From: Staphylococcus petrasii
GTDB taxonomy: Bacteria > Bacillota > Bacilli > Staphylococcales > Staphylococcaceae
DNA: 61,602 bases
Reading direction: 5' to 3'
NCBI RefSeq assembly: GCF_002902565.1
Contig: NZ_PPRC01000032.1
Span: 1-61,602, forward strand
Of the stretch, positions 1 through 11,118 are shown in pieces. Positions within the stretch are counted from its first letter, which is position 1, and every line of letters begins with the position of its first letter. Made by a program: the position numbers and the translations under genes. Under the pieces are notes generated by a model, which saw only the letters and a list, made by a program, of their open reading frames with translations, did no database searches and had not been told where the DNA came from.

Positions 1-127
1 TAATTTAATTTAATAACTAATTTATGTTTAATCTACGATAACTAAAATATAACCAAACATTATCGATTGGATGTATTATATAGATACCACGCTTATTTTA
101 TAAATAAACGCATTTAACCAAAAAAAT
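1..127. other. AT-rich left edge, downstream of cymR
   Basis: This stretch lies 3' of cymR and has no open frame or strong hairpin. In other staphylococci cymR is followed by a cysteine desulfurase gene, so that gene is probably just outside the window; this is inference from known gene order. Confidence 0.4.
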
Positions 128-550
128 TTAAATATAAAACATATATCCATCTAATTTATCATCAGTTTCGATATAATCTGCTAAATATTTTAAAGTTGTA
201 TTATCTAATACTTCACGTACGGCATCTCTCATACGAAGCCATAGTTGTTTTTGAGCAGGTGGTTCTGATTCAATACTTTCTACAATTGTTATAGGACCTT
301 CTAATAAACGAATGATATCGCCTGCTGTAATTTCGTCAGCTGGTACTCTTAGTTGATAGCCACCTTTAGCACCACGAACACTTCGAATTAAACCAGCATT
401 TCTTAAAGGGCCTACGAGTTGTTCAAGATATAAGTCGCTCAGACTATTTTCTTCTGCGATTGTTTTTAATGATACACACCCTTGTCCTTCCCTTTTGGCT
501 AGGGATATCATTAAAGTTAACCCATATCTCCCTTTCGTTGATATTTTCAT
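128..550 (-). CDS. cymR: CymR, Rrf2-family repressor of cysteine metabolism
   Basis: A 140-residue Rrf2-type winged-helix regulator. In staphylococci and Bacillus, CymR represses cystine uptake and cysteine synthesis genes, acting with the CysK (O-acetylserine thiol-lyase) partner. The N-terminal helix-turn-helix covers roughly residues 1-60 (MKISTKGRYGL at the start) and is followed by the RGAKGGYQL wing. It lacks the three-cysteine iron-sulfur cluster of IscR/NsrR. The single Cys25 matches the cysteine reported as redox-sensing in S. aureus CymR. I start at the ATG at 550 behind GAGAGG; the longer frame to 589 adds 13 residues that have no counterpart in the family. It is divergent from rarA. 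Confidence 0.93.
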   Translation of the reverse strand: MKISTKGRYGLTLMISLAKREGQGCVSLKTIAEENSLSDLYLEQLVGPLRNAGLIRSVRGAKGGYQLRVPADEITAGDIIRLLEGPITIVESIESEPPAQKQLWLRMRDAVREVLDNTTLKYLADYIETDDKLDGYMFYI

Positions 551-635
551 AACATTACCTCTCTTAATTCGAATAATATATATTCCCATTCTAGCATTTT
601 TTCAGTTAAGATAGTAATAGAAAGGTGTGAAAATC

Positions 636-1904
636 ATGAGTACTGAACCATTAGCTTCAAGGATGCGCCCTACTAATATAGATGAAATTATTTCGCAACA
701 ACATTTAGTAGGACCTAAAGGTATCATTAGACGTATGGTTGAAACCAAACGTTTATCCTCAATGATTTTTTATGGACCTCCTGGAATTGGTAAAACAAGT
801 ATCGCTAAAGCTATTTCAGGAAGTACTGAATATAAATTTAGACAACTCAATGCAGTAACTAATACAAAAAAAGATATGCAACTAGTTGTTGAAGAAGCAA
901 AAATGTCTGGTCAAGTCATTTTACTATTAGATGAAATTCATCGTTTAGATAAAGCAAAACAGGATTTTTTATTACCACATCTTGAGAACGGAAAAATTGT
1001 ATTAATTGGAGCAACTACTTCTAATCCGTATCATGCAATCAATCCTGCTATACGTTCTAGAGCTCAAATATTTGAGTTATATGCTTTAGATGAGAATGAC
1101 GTTCGTGTAGCCCTTGATAGAGCATTGTCAGATGAAGAACGTGGCTTAAAATTATATAACCCTATTGTTAACGAAGATGCACTTGAATACTTTTCAACTC
1201 AAAGTCATGGAGACGTTAGAAGTGCATTAAACGCTTTAGAATTAGCAGTATTAAGTGCTGAAGTAAAAGATAAAGAGCGTCATGTAACGTTATCTGATGC
1301 GAAAGATTGCTTACAAAAAGGTGCTTTCGTTAGTGACAAAGATGGGGATATGCACTATGATGTGATGAGTGCTTTTCAAAAATCTATTAGAGGCAGTGAT
1401 GTGAACGCGGCGTTACATTATTTAGCAAGATTAATTGAAGCTGGAGATTTACCAACGATTGTCAGACGTTTATTAGTCATTAGTTATGAAGATATAGGTC
1501 TTGCTTCGCCAAGTGCTGGTCAACGAACACTTGCAGCTATACAAGCAGCTGAACGTTTAGGTTTCCCTGAAGCACGCATACCTCTTAGCCAAGCGGTGAT
1601 AGAACTTTCATTATCACCAAAGTCTAATTCAGCTATTACATCAATTGATAGCGCCTTAAGTGATATACGTAAAGGCCAAGTTGGTCAAATTCCTGACCAT
1701 TTAAGAGATGGCCACTATCAAGGTGCGAAAGAATTAGGACGAGCTATTGGCTATAAATATCCTCATAATTATGAAAATGGTTATGTAGTTCAACAATATT
1801 TACCAGATAAATTAAAAAACAAAATTTATTACGAACCAAAGACGACATCAAAAAGTGAACAACAATTTAAAGCAGTATACGATAATCTTCGTAATAAAAG
1901 ATAA
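636..1904 (+). CDS. rarA: RarA/MgsA, replication-associated AAA+ ATPase
   Basis: A 422-residue AAA+ protein of the RarA/MgsA/WRNIP1 family, which acts at stalled replication forks and in recombination. Walker A is GPPGIGKT at residues 47-54, Walker B is LLLDEIHR near residue 98, and sensor 1 is GATTSNP. The C-terminal half carries the family's tetramerisation region (DIRKGQVGQIPDHLRDGHY). The start is the ATG at 636, behind AAAGGTG at 621-627; an upstream in-frame GTG at 627 overlaps that ribosome binding site and is unlikely. It is one of the few plus-strand genes here and is divergent from cymR. Confidence 0.95.
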   Translation: MSTEPLASRMRPTNIDEIISQQHLVGPKGIIRRMVETKRLSSMIFYGPPGIGKTSIAKAISGSTEYKFRQLNAVTNTKKDMQLVVEEAKMSGQVILLLDEIHRLDKAKQDFLLPHLENGKIVLIGATTSNPYHAINPAIRSRAQIFELYALDENDVRVALDRALSDEERGLKLYNPIVNEDALEYFSTQSHGDVRSALNALELAVLSAEVKDKERHVTLSDAKDCLQKGAFVSDKDGDMHYDVMSAFQKSIRGSDVNAALHYLARLIEAGDLPTIVRRLLVISYEDIGLASPSAGQRTLAAIQAAERLGFPEARIPLSQAVIELSLSPKSNSAITSIDSALSDIRKGQVGQIPDHLRDGHYQGAKELGRAIGYKYPHNYENGYVVQQYLPDKLKNKIYYEPKTTSKSEQQFKAVYDNLRNKR

Positions 1905-1907
1905 AGT

Positions 1908-1960
1908 AAAAGACTATGAAATATTGAGTGGTGCGATACCTCTCAATTTCATAGTCTTTT
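1908..1960. terminator. Bidirectional terminator between rarA and tcdA
   Basis: An inverted repeat pairs AAAGACTATGAAAT at the left with ATTTCATAGTCTTT at the right, with a small bulge and further pairing toward the loop. It is flanked by an A-run on the left and a T-run on the right, so it can serve both convergent genes. Confidence 0.85.
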
Positions 1961-1964
1961 TTAA

Positions 1965-2741
1965 TTAAAAATTACCTTTATCTTTAATGCGGCGCACTGG
2001 TACATCTTTAAGGATATCGTTTACTACATAACTAGCGCATATTAAACCTACTGTGCTAGGTACAAATGCATTTGAAGATGGAGGCATTTGTCCTTTACGG
2101 TTACTAGCATTCGGATCCCCTACTGTTGCTTTTACATCTTCACGTATTACGATAGGACTTTCATCTGAAAATACTACAGGAATACCTTTTTTAATACCCT
2201 GACGTTTTAATTTATTTCTAATAATTTTAGCCATAGGATCCATATACGTTTTAGAGATGTCTGCAATTTTGAAACGTGTAGGATCAGTCTTATTCGCAGC
2301 GCCCATACTTGAAATGACTTTAATGCCACGTTCTAAACATTCTTTCATTAAATGAACTTTATAAATAATCGTATCACTAGCATCTATAAAGTAATCAATA
2401 TCATAATTGTTAAATAAGTCTTCGTAAGTTTCTTCAGTATAGAACATATGTAAAGGCGTTACTTTACAATCGGGATTAATTAATTTAATTCTTTCTTCCA
2501 TAAGCGTTACTTTGCTTTGGCCAATAGTTGTAGTTAAAGCATGAATTTGACGATTGACATTTGTAATATCGACGTCATCTTTATCTATAAGAATAATATG
2601 ACCAATATTTGTTCGAGCAAGCGCCTCAGCTGCAAATGAACCAACGCCCCCTACTCCTAACACGGCCACTGTTTTATTCTTTAATAAGTCTAAACCTTCT
2701 TTACCATATGCTAATTCGTTTCTTGAAAATTGATGTTTCAT
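1965..2741 (-). CDS. tcdA: TcdA, tRNA threonylcarbamoyladenosine dehydratase
   Basis: A 258-residue E1-like (ThiF/MoeB superfamily) enzyme. The TcdA/CsdL family uses ATP to cyclise t6A37 in ANN-decoding tRNAs to ct6A. The nucleotide-binding loop GVGGVG is at residues 29-34, followed by the acidic IDKDDVDITNVNRQ segment typical of E1-like adenylation domains. There is no CxxC zinc pair. The ATG at 2741 has AAGGAG six bases upstream, so I prefer it to the frame start at 2759. It lies next to 6S RNA and aspS, as in Bacillus (yrvM-bsrA-aspS). Confidence 0.9.
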   Translation of the reverse strand: MKHQFSRNELAYGKEGLDLLKNKTVAVLGVGGVGSFAAEALARTNIGHIILIDKDDVDITNVNRQIHALTTTIGQSKVTLMEERIKLINPDCKVTPLHMFYTEETYEDLFNNYDIDYFIDASDTIIYKVHLMKECLERGIKVISSMGAANKTDPTRFKIADISKTYMDPMAKIIRNKLKRQGIKKGIPVVFSDESPIVIREDVKATVGDPNASNRKGQMPPSSNAFVPSTVGLICASYVVNDILKDVPVRRIKDKGNF

Positions 2742-2796
2742 TTTGAACTCCTTTATCAAACATTACGTTACCATAATATTAACAGAAAAAGACAAA

Positions 2797-3017
2797 TAAA
2801 AATACGCAAGACAAAAGTCTTGCGTACCGATAGAGTCCGTAATTGCCGTAGTTATAAAAAGCTTGATCATTCGGCCTGCTATATACAGGTGGGTGCCCTG
2901 TTTCTTGTTTTGCAAGTCCTCCTATTGAGGCGTGTGCGCTGCAAGAAAACCTATTGGGCTCCCTGATCAAAAAGTGTTAGGCCCAAATAAAAAGCAAACA
3001 TACGTACAATACAGATG
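2797..3017 (-). ncRNA. ssrS: 6S RNA (SsrS/BsrA-type)
   Basis: A gene-free stretch of about 220 bases with the hallmarks of 6S RNA, which binds sigma-A RNA polymerase by mimicking an open promoter. It is a long imperfect hairpin: CTTTTTGATCAGGGAGCCC on the 5' side and GAATGATCAAGC on the 3' side flank a largely single-stranded centre. It ends in a strong terminator, TACGCAAGAC / GTCTTGCGTA with a T-run (2797-2826 on this strand). A candidate -10 (TATATA, 3025-3030) sits just upstream. Position between tcdA and aspS matches Bacillus 6S-1. Ends are estimates. Confidence 0.82.
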
Positions 3018-3176
3018 ACTATCTTATATAGATATAATAGCACAAAGCTCAAAATAAAGAAATCCTTAAGAATTGTCAGAAATTCAAACTTATGATAGAA
3101 AAATTATTTAAATATTATAAGTTGACATAATATAATTATAGTTGCTTAAAAAAGTAGTAGTTCCTTCTTTTTCTTA

Positions 3177-3223
3177 ATAAAAAAAGACTGCTAATAAAGT
3201 ATTGAGCTACTCTATTAACAGCC
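3177..3223 (-). terminator. aspS terminator
   Basis: An 11-bp stem (3186-3196 with 3213-3223, including two G-U pairs in RNA) is followed on the minus strand by a run of T. It closes the hisS-aspS operon. Confidence 0.8.
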
Positions 3224-3252
3224 ACGTCAAACTTAATATTTAATTATTTAAA

Positions 3253-5019
3253 TTAATGACGAATTCTTAATGATAATTCTTCAAGCTGTTTATCAGAAAC
3301 TTCTCCAGGTGCGTCTGTAAGCAGACATGTAGCTGAAGCAGTTTTAGGGAATGCAATTGTATCACGTAAGTTAGTGCGATTAGTTAATAACATTACTAAA
3401 CGGTCTAAACCTAATGCGATACCACCGTGTGGCGGTGCACCATATTTGAATGCATCTAATAAGAAGCCAAATTGTTCTCTAGCTTGTTCTTTAGTAAATC
3501 CTAGAACTTCGAACATTTTTTCTTGTAATTGGCTATCTGAGATTCTGATAGATCCCCCACCTAATTCATAACCATTAAGCACGATGTCATAAGCGTTTGC
3601 TTCAACGTTTTCAGGTTCTGAATCTAATTTAGCAATATCTTCTTGTTTAGGTGATGTGAATGGATGATGGGCTGCTACATAACGTTTAGCATCTTCATCA
3701 TATTCTAATAATGGCCAATCAGTTACCCATAAGAAGTTTAATTTAGTTTCGTCAATTAAACCAAGCTCTTTAGCAAGTTTCACACGTAATGCGCCTAAAC
3801 TTTGAGCAACAACACTTGGTTTATCTGCAACGAACATTACTAAGTCGCCTGCTTTAGCGCCAGTTAATTCTTTTAATGTTGCTACATTTTGGTCTTCGAA
3901 GAAACGAGCGATTGGGCCGCTTAAACCGTCTTCTACAACTTTAACCCAAGCTAATCCTTTAGCACCATAAATGTTTACAAACTCAGTTAAACCGTCCATA
4001 TCTTTACGAGTGTAGTTATCTGCAGCGCCTTCAGCAACAATTGCTTTAACTTCACCATTATTTTCAACAGTATCTTTAAATACTTTGAAATCCATTTCTT
4101 TACCTAATTGAGATACATCAATTAATTCCATACCAAAGCGTGTATCCGGTTTATCTGAACCATAACGACGCATTGCTTCAGCGTAAGTCATACGTGGGAA
4201 TTCGCCTTCTAATTCAATACCTTTAACGTCTTTAACTACTTTACGTAGCATTTCTTCGCCCATTTGAATAATATCTTCTTGATCTACAAAGCTCATTTCG
4301 ATATCGACTTGAGTAAATTCTGGTTGACGGTCAGCACGTAAGTCTTCGTCACGGAAACATTTAACGATTTGATAGTATTTATCGAAACCACTAATCATTA
4401 ATAATTGTTTAAATAATTGTGGTGATTGTGGTAACGCGTAAAATTCACCTTCATGTACACGAGATGGTACTAAATAGTCACGAGCACCTTCTGGAGTAGA
4501 TTTAGTTAATACTGGTGTTTCAATATCAAAGAAACCACTATTATCTAAATATTCACGAATAGAACGTGTTGTTTGATGTCTCATTTTAAATGTTTGAGCT
4601 AATTCCGGACGTCTTAAGTCTAAATAACGATATTTTAAACGAATGTTTTCATCAACATTTTGATTTTCTTCGTTAATTGAGAATGGAGGTGTTTCTGCTT
4701 TATTAATAATAGTAATATTTGAAACTTGTACTTCTACTTGTCCAGTTTTAATTTTAGGGTTTACAGTTTCTGGGTCACGTTTCGTTACTGTACCTTCAAC
4801 TTCAACTACATATTCAGAACGTACTGTTTCAGCAACACTTAGTGCTTCTGCAGAGAAATCAGGGTTGAATACGATTTGAACGATACCTTCTCTATCACGT
4901 AAGTCAACAAAGATTAATCCACCTAAGTCACGACGATTGTGTACCCATCCTTTTAAAGTTACTTTTTGATCTAATAATTCTTCTGTAACTAATCCACAAT
5001 AAGTTGTTCTCTTACTCAT
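3253..5019 (-). CDS. aspS: Aspartyl-tRNA synthetase
   Basis: A 588-residue class IIb synthetase that charges tRNA-Asp in the cytoplasm. An N-terminal OB-fold anticodon-binding domain (about residues 1-105; [11 protein letters not shown]) is followed by the catalytic core with the bacterial GAD insertion, so it is the long bacterial type. Class II motif 2 ([18 protein letters not shown]) and motif 3 (GLDRLVMLL) are visible. It is the second gene of an operon, 17 bases after hisS, under the same T-box. Staphylococci also have AspRS-dependent transamidation routes in some relatives, but nothing here shows which specificity this enzyme has. Confidence 0.97.
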   Translation of the reverse strand: MSKRTTYCGLVTEELLDQKVTLKGWVHNRRDLGGLIFVDLRDREGIVQIVFNPDFSAEALSVAETVRSEYVVEVEGTVTKRDPETVNPKIKTGQVEVQVSNITIINKAETPPFSINEENQNVDENIRLKYRYLDLRRPELAQTFKMRHQTTRSIREYLDNSGFFDIETPVLTKSTPEGARDYLVPSRVHEGEFYALPQSPQLFKQLLMISGFDKYYQIVKCFRDEDLRADRQPEFTQVDIEMSFVDQEDIIQMGEEMLRKVVKDVKGIELEGEFPRMTYAEAMRRYGSDKPDTRFGMELIDVSQLGKEMDFKVFKDTVENNGEVKAIVAEGAADNYTRKDMDGLTEFVNIYGAKGLAWVKVVEDGLSGPIARFFEDQNVATLKELTGAKAGDLVMFVADKPSVVAQSLGALRVKLAKELGLIDETKLNFLWVTDWPLLEYDEDAKRYVAAHHPFTSPKQEDIAKLDSEPENVEANAYDIVLNGYELGGGSIRISDSQLQEKMFEVLGFTKEQAREQFGFLLDAFKYGAPPHGGIALGLDRLVMLLTNRTNLRDTIAFPKTASATCLLTDAPGEVSDKQLEELSLRIRH

Positions 5020-5036
5020 TTTTTTACTCTCCTTTA

Positions 5037-6299
5037 TTATTTTTCAAAAAAGTTAACAAGTTCATCTAATTTAACAGTTTCTGAGTCACCTGTTGCCATA
5101 TTTTTTACATCTATTTGATTATTTTCAAGTTCTTGATCGCCTATTACTACTGTATATTTAGCATTTAAACGATCGGCTTGTTTCATTTGACCTTTAATTT
5201 TACGGTTTAAATAATCTTTATCAGCTTTAACGCCGTGTTTTCTTAAATTATTTAATAGTTTCACACTATAGCGTTCAGCTTCTTCTCCCATAGTCACTAT
5301 GAATAAATCAAAATCATCTTCAACATCTAATTCAATGCCTTCTTCTTCGAGTGCTAAAAGTAATCTTTCAATACTTAAAGCGAAACCAATACCAGTTTGA
5401 CTTGGGCCATCCAATAACTCTAGTAAGCCATTATAGCGACCGCCACCACATAATGTAGTGATTGCACCATCATAGTTAGGATTATCCATCATAAGTTCAA
5501 AAGCTGTATGAGTGTAGTAATCAAGACCACGAACTAAGTTAGGATCTTCTACATAGTTAATACCTAACTCATTTAAGTAACCTTTAACTTCTTCATAATA
5601 AGCTTTTGATTCGCTGTTTAAATAATCTGTAATACGAGGTGCATTTTTAATCGCTTCTTTATCACGGTCAACTTTACAATCTAAGATACGCATTGGATTA
5701 CTATGCAAACGTGATTGGCAATCTGAACAGAACGTATCAATCACTGGTTCAAAGTGTTTCACTAACGCTTCGTTGTATTCTTTACGAGAATCAGCATCAC
5801 CAATACTGTTGATGACAAGTTTTAAATGTTTAAGTCCGAATGACTCATAAATGTGCATTACCATTGCTAGTACTTCAGCATCGATACTTGGATTTTCAGC
5901 ACCAATAGCTTCTACACCAAATTGATTGAATTGACGGTAACGCCCTTTTTGTTTACGTTCATATCTAAACATTGGTCCGTTGTAATATAACTTAATCGGT
6001 TGATTTGGATTACCTTGCATTTTATTCTCAATATATGAACGCACAACAGCAGCAGTACCCTCTGGTCTTAACGTAATACTTCTATCGCCTTTATCTTTAA
6101 ACGTATACATTTCTTTTTGTACTACGTCAGTTGAATCACCAACGCCACGTGCAAATAAATCTGTACTTTCAAAGATAGGTGTACGAATTTCTTTATAGTT
6201 ATATAGTGTCATCAGTTCATCTAGCTTATTTTCAATATAACGCCATTGACTAGACGCTTCAGGTAAAATATCTTGAGTCCCTCTAGGAATTCTAATCAC
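5037..6299 (-). CDS. hisS: Histidyl-tRNA synthetase
   Basis: A 420-residue class IIa synthetase that charges tRNA-His. The start is [13 protein letters not shown], typical of the family. Motif 2 ([19 protein letters not shown]) and the histidine-specific [12 protein letters not shown] loop are present. A C-terminal anticodon-binding domain follows (about residues 325-420). Length is normal. It is the first gene of the hisS-aspS operon and is preceded by a T-box leader. Confidence 0.97.
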   Translation of the reverse strand: MIRIPRGTQDILPEASSQWRYIENKLDELMTLYNYKEIRTPIFESTDLFARGVGDSTDVVQKEMYTFKDKGDRSITLRPEGTAAVVRSYIENKMQGNPNQPIKLYYNGPMFRYERKQKGRYRQFNQFGVEAIGAENPSIDAEVLAMVMHIYESFGLKHLKLVINSIGDADSRKEYNEALVKHFEPVIDTFCSDCQSRLHSNPMRILDCKVDRDKEAIKNAPRITDYLNSESKAYYEEVKGYLNELGINYVEDPNLVRGLDYYTHTAFELMMDNPNYDGAITTLCGGGRYNGLLELLDGPSQTGIGFALSIERLLLALEEEGIELDVEDDFDLFIVTMGEEAERYSVKLLNNLRKHGVKADKDYLNRKIKGQMKQADRLNAKYTVVIGDQELENNQIDVKNMATGDSETVKLDELVNFFEK

Positions 6300-6349
6300 C
6301 TAATCACTCCTTCATCTATCTATTACTTTGATAACTTAACATCCTCTAA

Positions 6350-6628
6350 TAAAAAAAGTCCCTTATATAGCATTAAACTATATAAGGGACGAATCGCCGT
6401 GTTGCCACCCTAATTGAGAATAAAATAGACTATCTTACTCTCCACTCAAAACGTTTAACGTACGTAAACCGGCTTTATTTATTAAAGCACCTCTTCTTGT
6501 GTTCAAAAGTAAAACTACTCAGTATAATCTTTCAGCCTAGGATTATATCTCTACACAATCATCAATAACATTGCTACCTATTTCATTTAACTTTCCAAGA
6601 ATACTAGCGGTATTGTTTATAAAGTTCA
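6350..6628 (-). promoter_or_regulatory. T-box leader of hisS-aspS
   Basis: A tRNA-sensing leader. The T-box motif AGGGTGGCAACACGG is at 6397-6411 (minus strand). It is followed by a perfect 13-bp terminator stem (6358-6370 with 6378-6390) and a T-run. A candidate specifier is CAC (His) at 6499-6501, in the context GAACACAAG. When uncharged tRNA binds, the T-box should pair with the tRNA acceptor end and prevent the terminator from forming. Confidence 0.9.
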
Positions 6629-6634
6629 CTCATT

Positions 6635-6663
6635 ATGATAACGACTTTAGCTTCACTTTGCAA
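6635..6663 (-). promoter_or_regulatory. Promoter for the hisS-aspS leader
   Basis: On the minus strand, TTGCAA (6658-6663) and TATCAT (6635-6640) are separated by 17 bases. The promoter begins four bases past the lytH stop codon. No terminator separates lytH from it. Confidence 0.6.
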
Positions 6664-6666
6664 GAC

Positions 6667-7542
6667 TTATGACGCAAAATATTGTTTCAATCCATCAACA
6701 ACCGCTTCTTCAACAACTTGTCTATGCAATGGATCTCTAATCATCATTTCATCTGTGGGGTTACTTATATAACCTAATTCTAACAATACAGCCGGTTTAT
6801 TAGTTTGTCTCAATACTTGGAAATTCTCTTGGCGTGTGCCTCTATTATATAACAAAGATTTCTTTTGGATATTCGCATTTAACGTTTCCGCTAGCGATTC
6901 CTGACTATCTTGATACCAATATACAGTAGCCCCATTAGCATTCGCACTATCTAATGAATCATTATGTATGCTGATATAGGCATCGCCATCTACCTTACGA
7001 TCATCCAAGCTCACATATGTATCATCAGAACGCGTTAACTTTACTTTAGCTCCTGCTTTTTCAAGTGCACGTTTCAATTCTTTCGCTGTTTGTAATGTAT
7101 AATTCTTTTCTAAACTTTTATTAGCAGTATTACTAGAGGCCCCTTGGTCACTGCCTCCATGGCCAGGATCTAAGACAATGACCTTATTCTTCAAAGGGTT
7201 CTCTTTTTTATTAACATCCTCTGGAATATTCAAACTTGTATGCCAACCAGCAATCCAGCCTTTTTTAGTAGCATTGTGATTCTCCACTTCAATCCATTTA
7301 CCTAACTTATCTACCTTTTTAAAACTCTCACCTTTATCTACTTGATAAATCACTGGATAAGCTGCATTAGGACCTGTACGTAATTCTGCATCTTCTGTGA
7401 CCGTTATACGGTTACTACCTTGATCATCATGATTCATAAACATAAATAATAAGATTAAAAATAGGATGAACAGAATAACCACAATAAGCGTACGACCATT
7501 TTTTAGACCATGTTTTGTTAACCATGCATCTATTTTACTCAT
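6667..7542 (-). CDS. lytH: LytH, membrane-anchored N-acetylmuramoyl-L-alanine amidase
   Basis: A 291-residue cell-wall amidase. A membrane segment (about residues 18-37) is followed by a bacterial SH3 domain (about 45-105) and an Amidase_3 zinc domain (about 120-290). Zinc ligands are visible as His128 (DPGHGG), Glu145 (SLEKNY) and His193 (SIHND), with the catalytic Glu in LLELGYIS. In S. aureus, LytH works with the membrane partner ActH to trim uncrosslinked peptidoglycan. It overlaps dtd by four bases (ATGA), so the two are translationally coupled. Confidence 0.92.
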   Translation of the reverse strand: MSKIDAWLTKHGLKNGRTLIVVILFILFLILLFMFMNHDDQGSNRITVTEDAELRTGPNAAYPVIYQVDKGESFKKVDKLGKWIEVENHNATKKGWIAGWHTSLNIPEDVNKKENPLKNKVIVLDPGHGGSDQGASSNTANKSLEKNYTLQTAKELKRALEKAGAKVKLTRSDDTYVSLDDRKVDGDAYISIHNDSLDSANANGATVYWYQDSQESLAETLNANIQKKSLLYNRGTRQENFQVLRQTNKPAVLLELGYISNPTDEMMIRDPLHRQVVEEAVVDGLKQYFAS

Positions 7543-7991
7543 ATCACTTTGCCATCCTGACTTTCATAAATGATTGTCACTGGGCCATCGTTGATAATTT
7601 CCACTTCCATGTCTGTACCAAATTCTCCAGTTTCTACTTCTATACCATAATTTCTTAATGCAGTATTAAATTTTTCATAAAGTTGTTCCGCTTCTTCTGG
7701 ATTTTTTGAATTTGAAAATCCAGGACGATTACCTTTTTTCACATCTGCATATAGCGTAAATTGAGAAACTGAAAGTATTTGGCCTTCTACTTGTTGAATA
7801 TTTAAATTTAATTTACCATTCTCATCTTCAAATAAGCGGGCATTCACTATCTTCTTAGCTACTGCTTCTACATCCGCTTCAGTAGAATCTTTACCTACGC
7901 CTACTAATAAACAATATCCTTTATCAATTTGATTATGAATATTTTCATTTTTTACTGAAGCTCGTTTCACTCTCTGTACAACTATTCTCAT
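7539..7991 (-). CDS. dtd: D-aminoacyl-tRNA deacylase
   Basis: A 150-residue homodimeric enzyme that removes D-amino acids (and glycine mischarged on tRNA-Ala) from tRNA. The two family motifs are present: [15 protein letters not shown], and the C-terminal NDGPVTI carrying the Gly-Pro pair that screens chirality. Length is standard. It sits 16 bases after rel and overlaps lytH, an arrangement shared with other Firmicutes (rel-dtd-amidase). Confidence 0.95.
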   Translation of the reverse strand: MRIVVQRVKRASVKNENIHNQIDKGYCLLVGVGKDSTEADVEAVAKKIVNARLFEDENGKLNLNIQQVEGQILSVSQFTLYADVKKGNRPGFSNSKNPEEAEQLYEKFNTALRNYGIEVETGEFGTDMEVEIINDGPVTIIYESQDGKVI

Positions 7992-8007
7992 CTCTTTTGC
8001 ACCTCAA

Positions 8008-10474
<2,467 letters not shown>

Positions 10475-10531
10475 GAAAAAAGAAGCGGTAGAGAAAGTCA
10501 TTTCAATCAATGATTTCTTTCTTCCGCTTCT
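10475..10531 (-). terminator. Terminator downstream of apt
   Basis: AGAAGCGG (plus strand from 10481) pairs with CCGCTTCT (to 10531), with more pairing inside. On the minus strand a T-run follows. It separates apt-recJ from rel. Confidence 0.8.
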
Positions 10532-10578
10532 ATATGAGTAGTTATAATACATTTGAATCGAGCATTTTATATTAACGC

Positions 10579-11097
10579 TTATTCATCGTAAGAGATTAAA
10601 CTCATTACATCATAATCTTTAATTTTTTCAATACCATTTAAATATTTTAATTCAATAATAAATGCAATACCTACAACGATACCGCCAAGTTTTTCAACTA
10701 ATTTAATTGCCGCTTCAATTGTACCACCAGTAGCTAATAAATCATCTGTGATTAACACACGTTGACCTGGTTTGATAGCATCTTTATGCATCGTTAAAAC
10801 GTTTGTACCGTATTCTAAGTCATATTCATAACGAATGACTTCACGAGGTAATTTACCTTCTTTTCTAACTGGAGCAAAGCCAATACCCATTGAATAAGCG
10901 ACTGGACATCCGATAATAAATCCTCTTGCTTCAGGTCCTACAACAATATCCACATCTCGTTCTTTAGCATATTCAACAATTTGGTCAGTAGCATAACCAT
11001 ATGCTTCCCCATTATCCATGATTGTTGTAATATCTTTGAAACTTACACCAGCTTTCGGCCAGTCTTCAACCTCTGAAACATACTGCTTTAAATCCAT
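10579..11097 (-). CDS. apt: Adenine phosphoribosyltransferase
   Basis: A 172-residue type I phosphoribosyltransferase that salvages adenine plus PRPP to AMP. The PRPP-binding loop [13 protein letters not shown] is clear, as is the [10 protein letters not shown] flexible-loop region. Length is standard for bacterial Apt. It follows recJ by 21 bases, and recJ-apt-rel order is shared with S. aureus and Bacillus. Confidence 0.97.
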   Translation of the reverse strand: MDLKQYVSEVEDWPKAGVSFKDITTIMDNGEAYGYATDQIVEYAKERDVDIVVGPEARGFIIGCPVAYSMGIGFAPVRKEGKLPREVIRYEYDLEYGTNVLTMHKDAIKPGQRVLITDDLLATGGTIEAAIKLVEKLGGIVVGIAFIIELKYLNGIEKIKDYDVMSLISYDE

Positions 11098-11118
11098 TTA
11101 TCTATTTCCTCCTATTAT

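Noticed and set aside
2730-2970. Two overlapping open frames on opposite strands (78 and 63 residues)
   Set aside because: They cover the 6S RNA and its terminator, lack good ribosome binding sites and have protein sequences with no recognisable domain.
3122-3136. TTGACA with a nearby TATAAT on the plus strand
   Set aside because: The spacing is only three bases, and no plus-strand gene follows.
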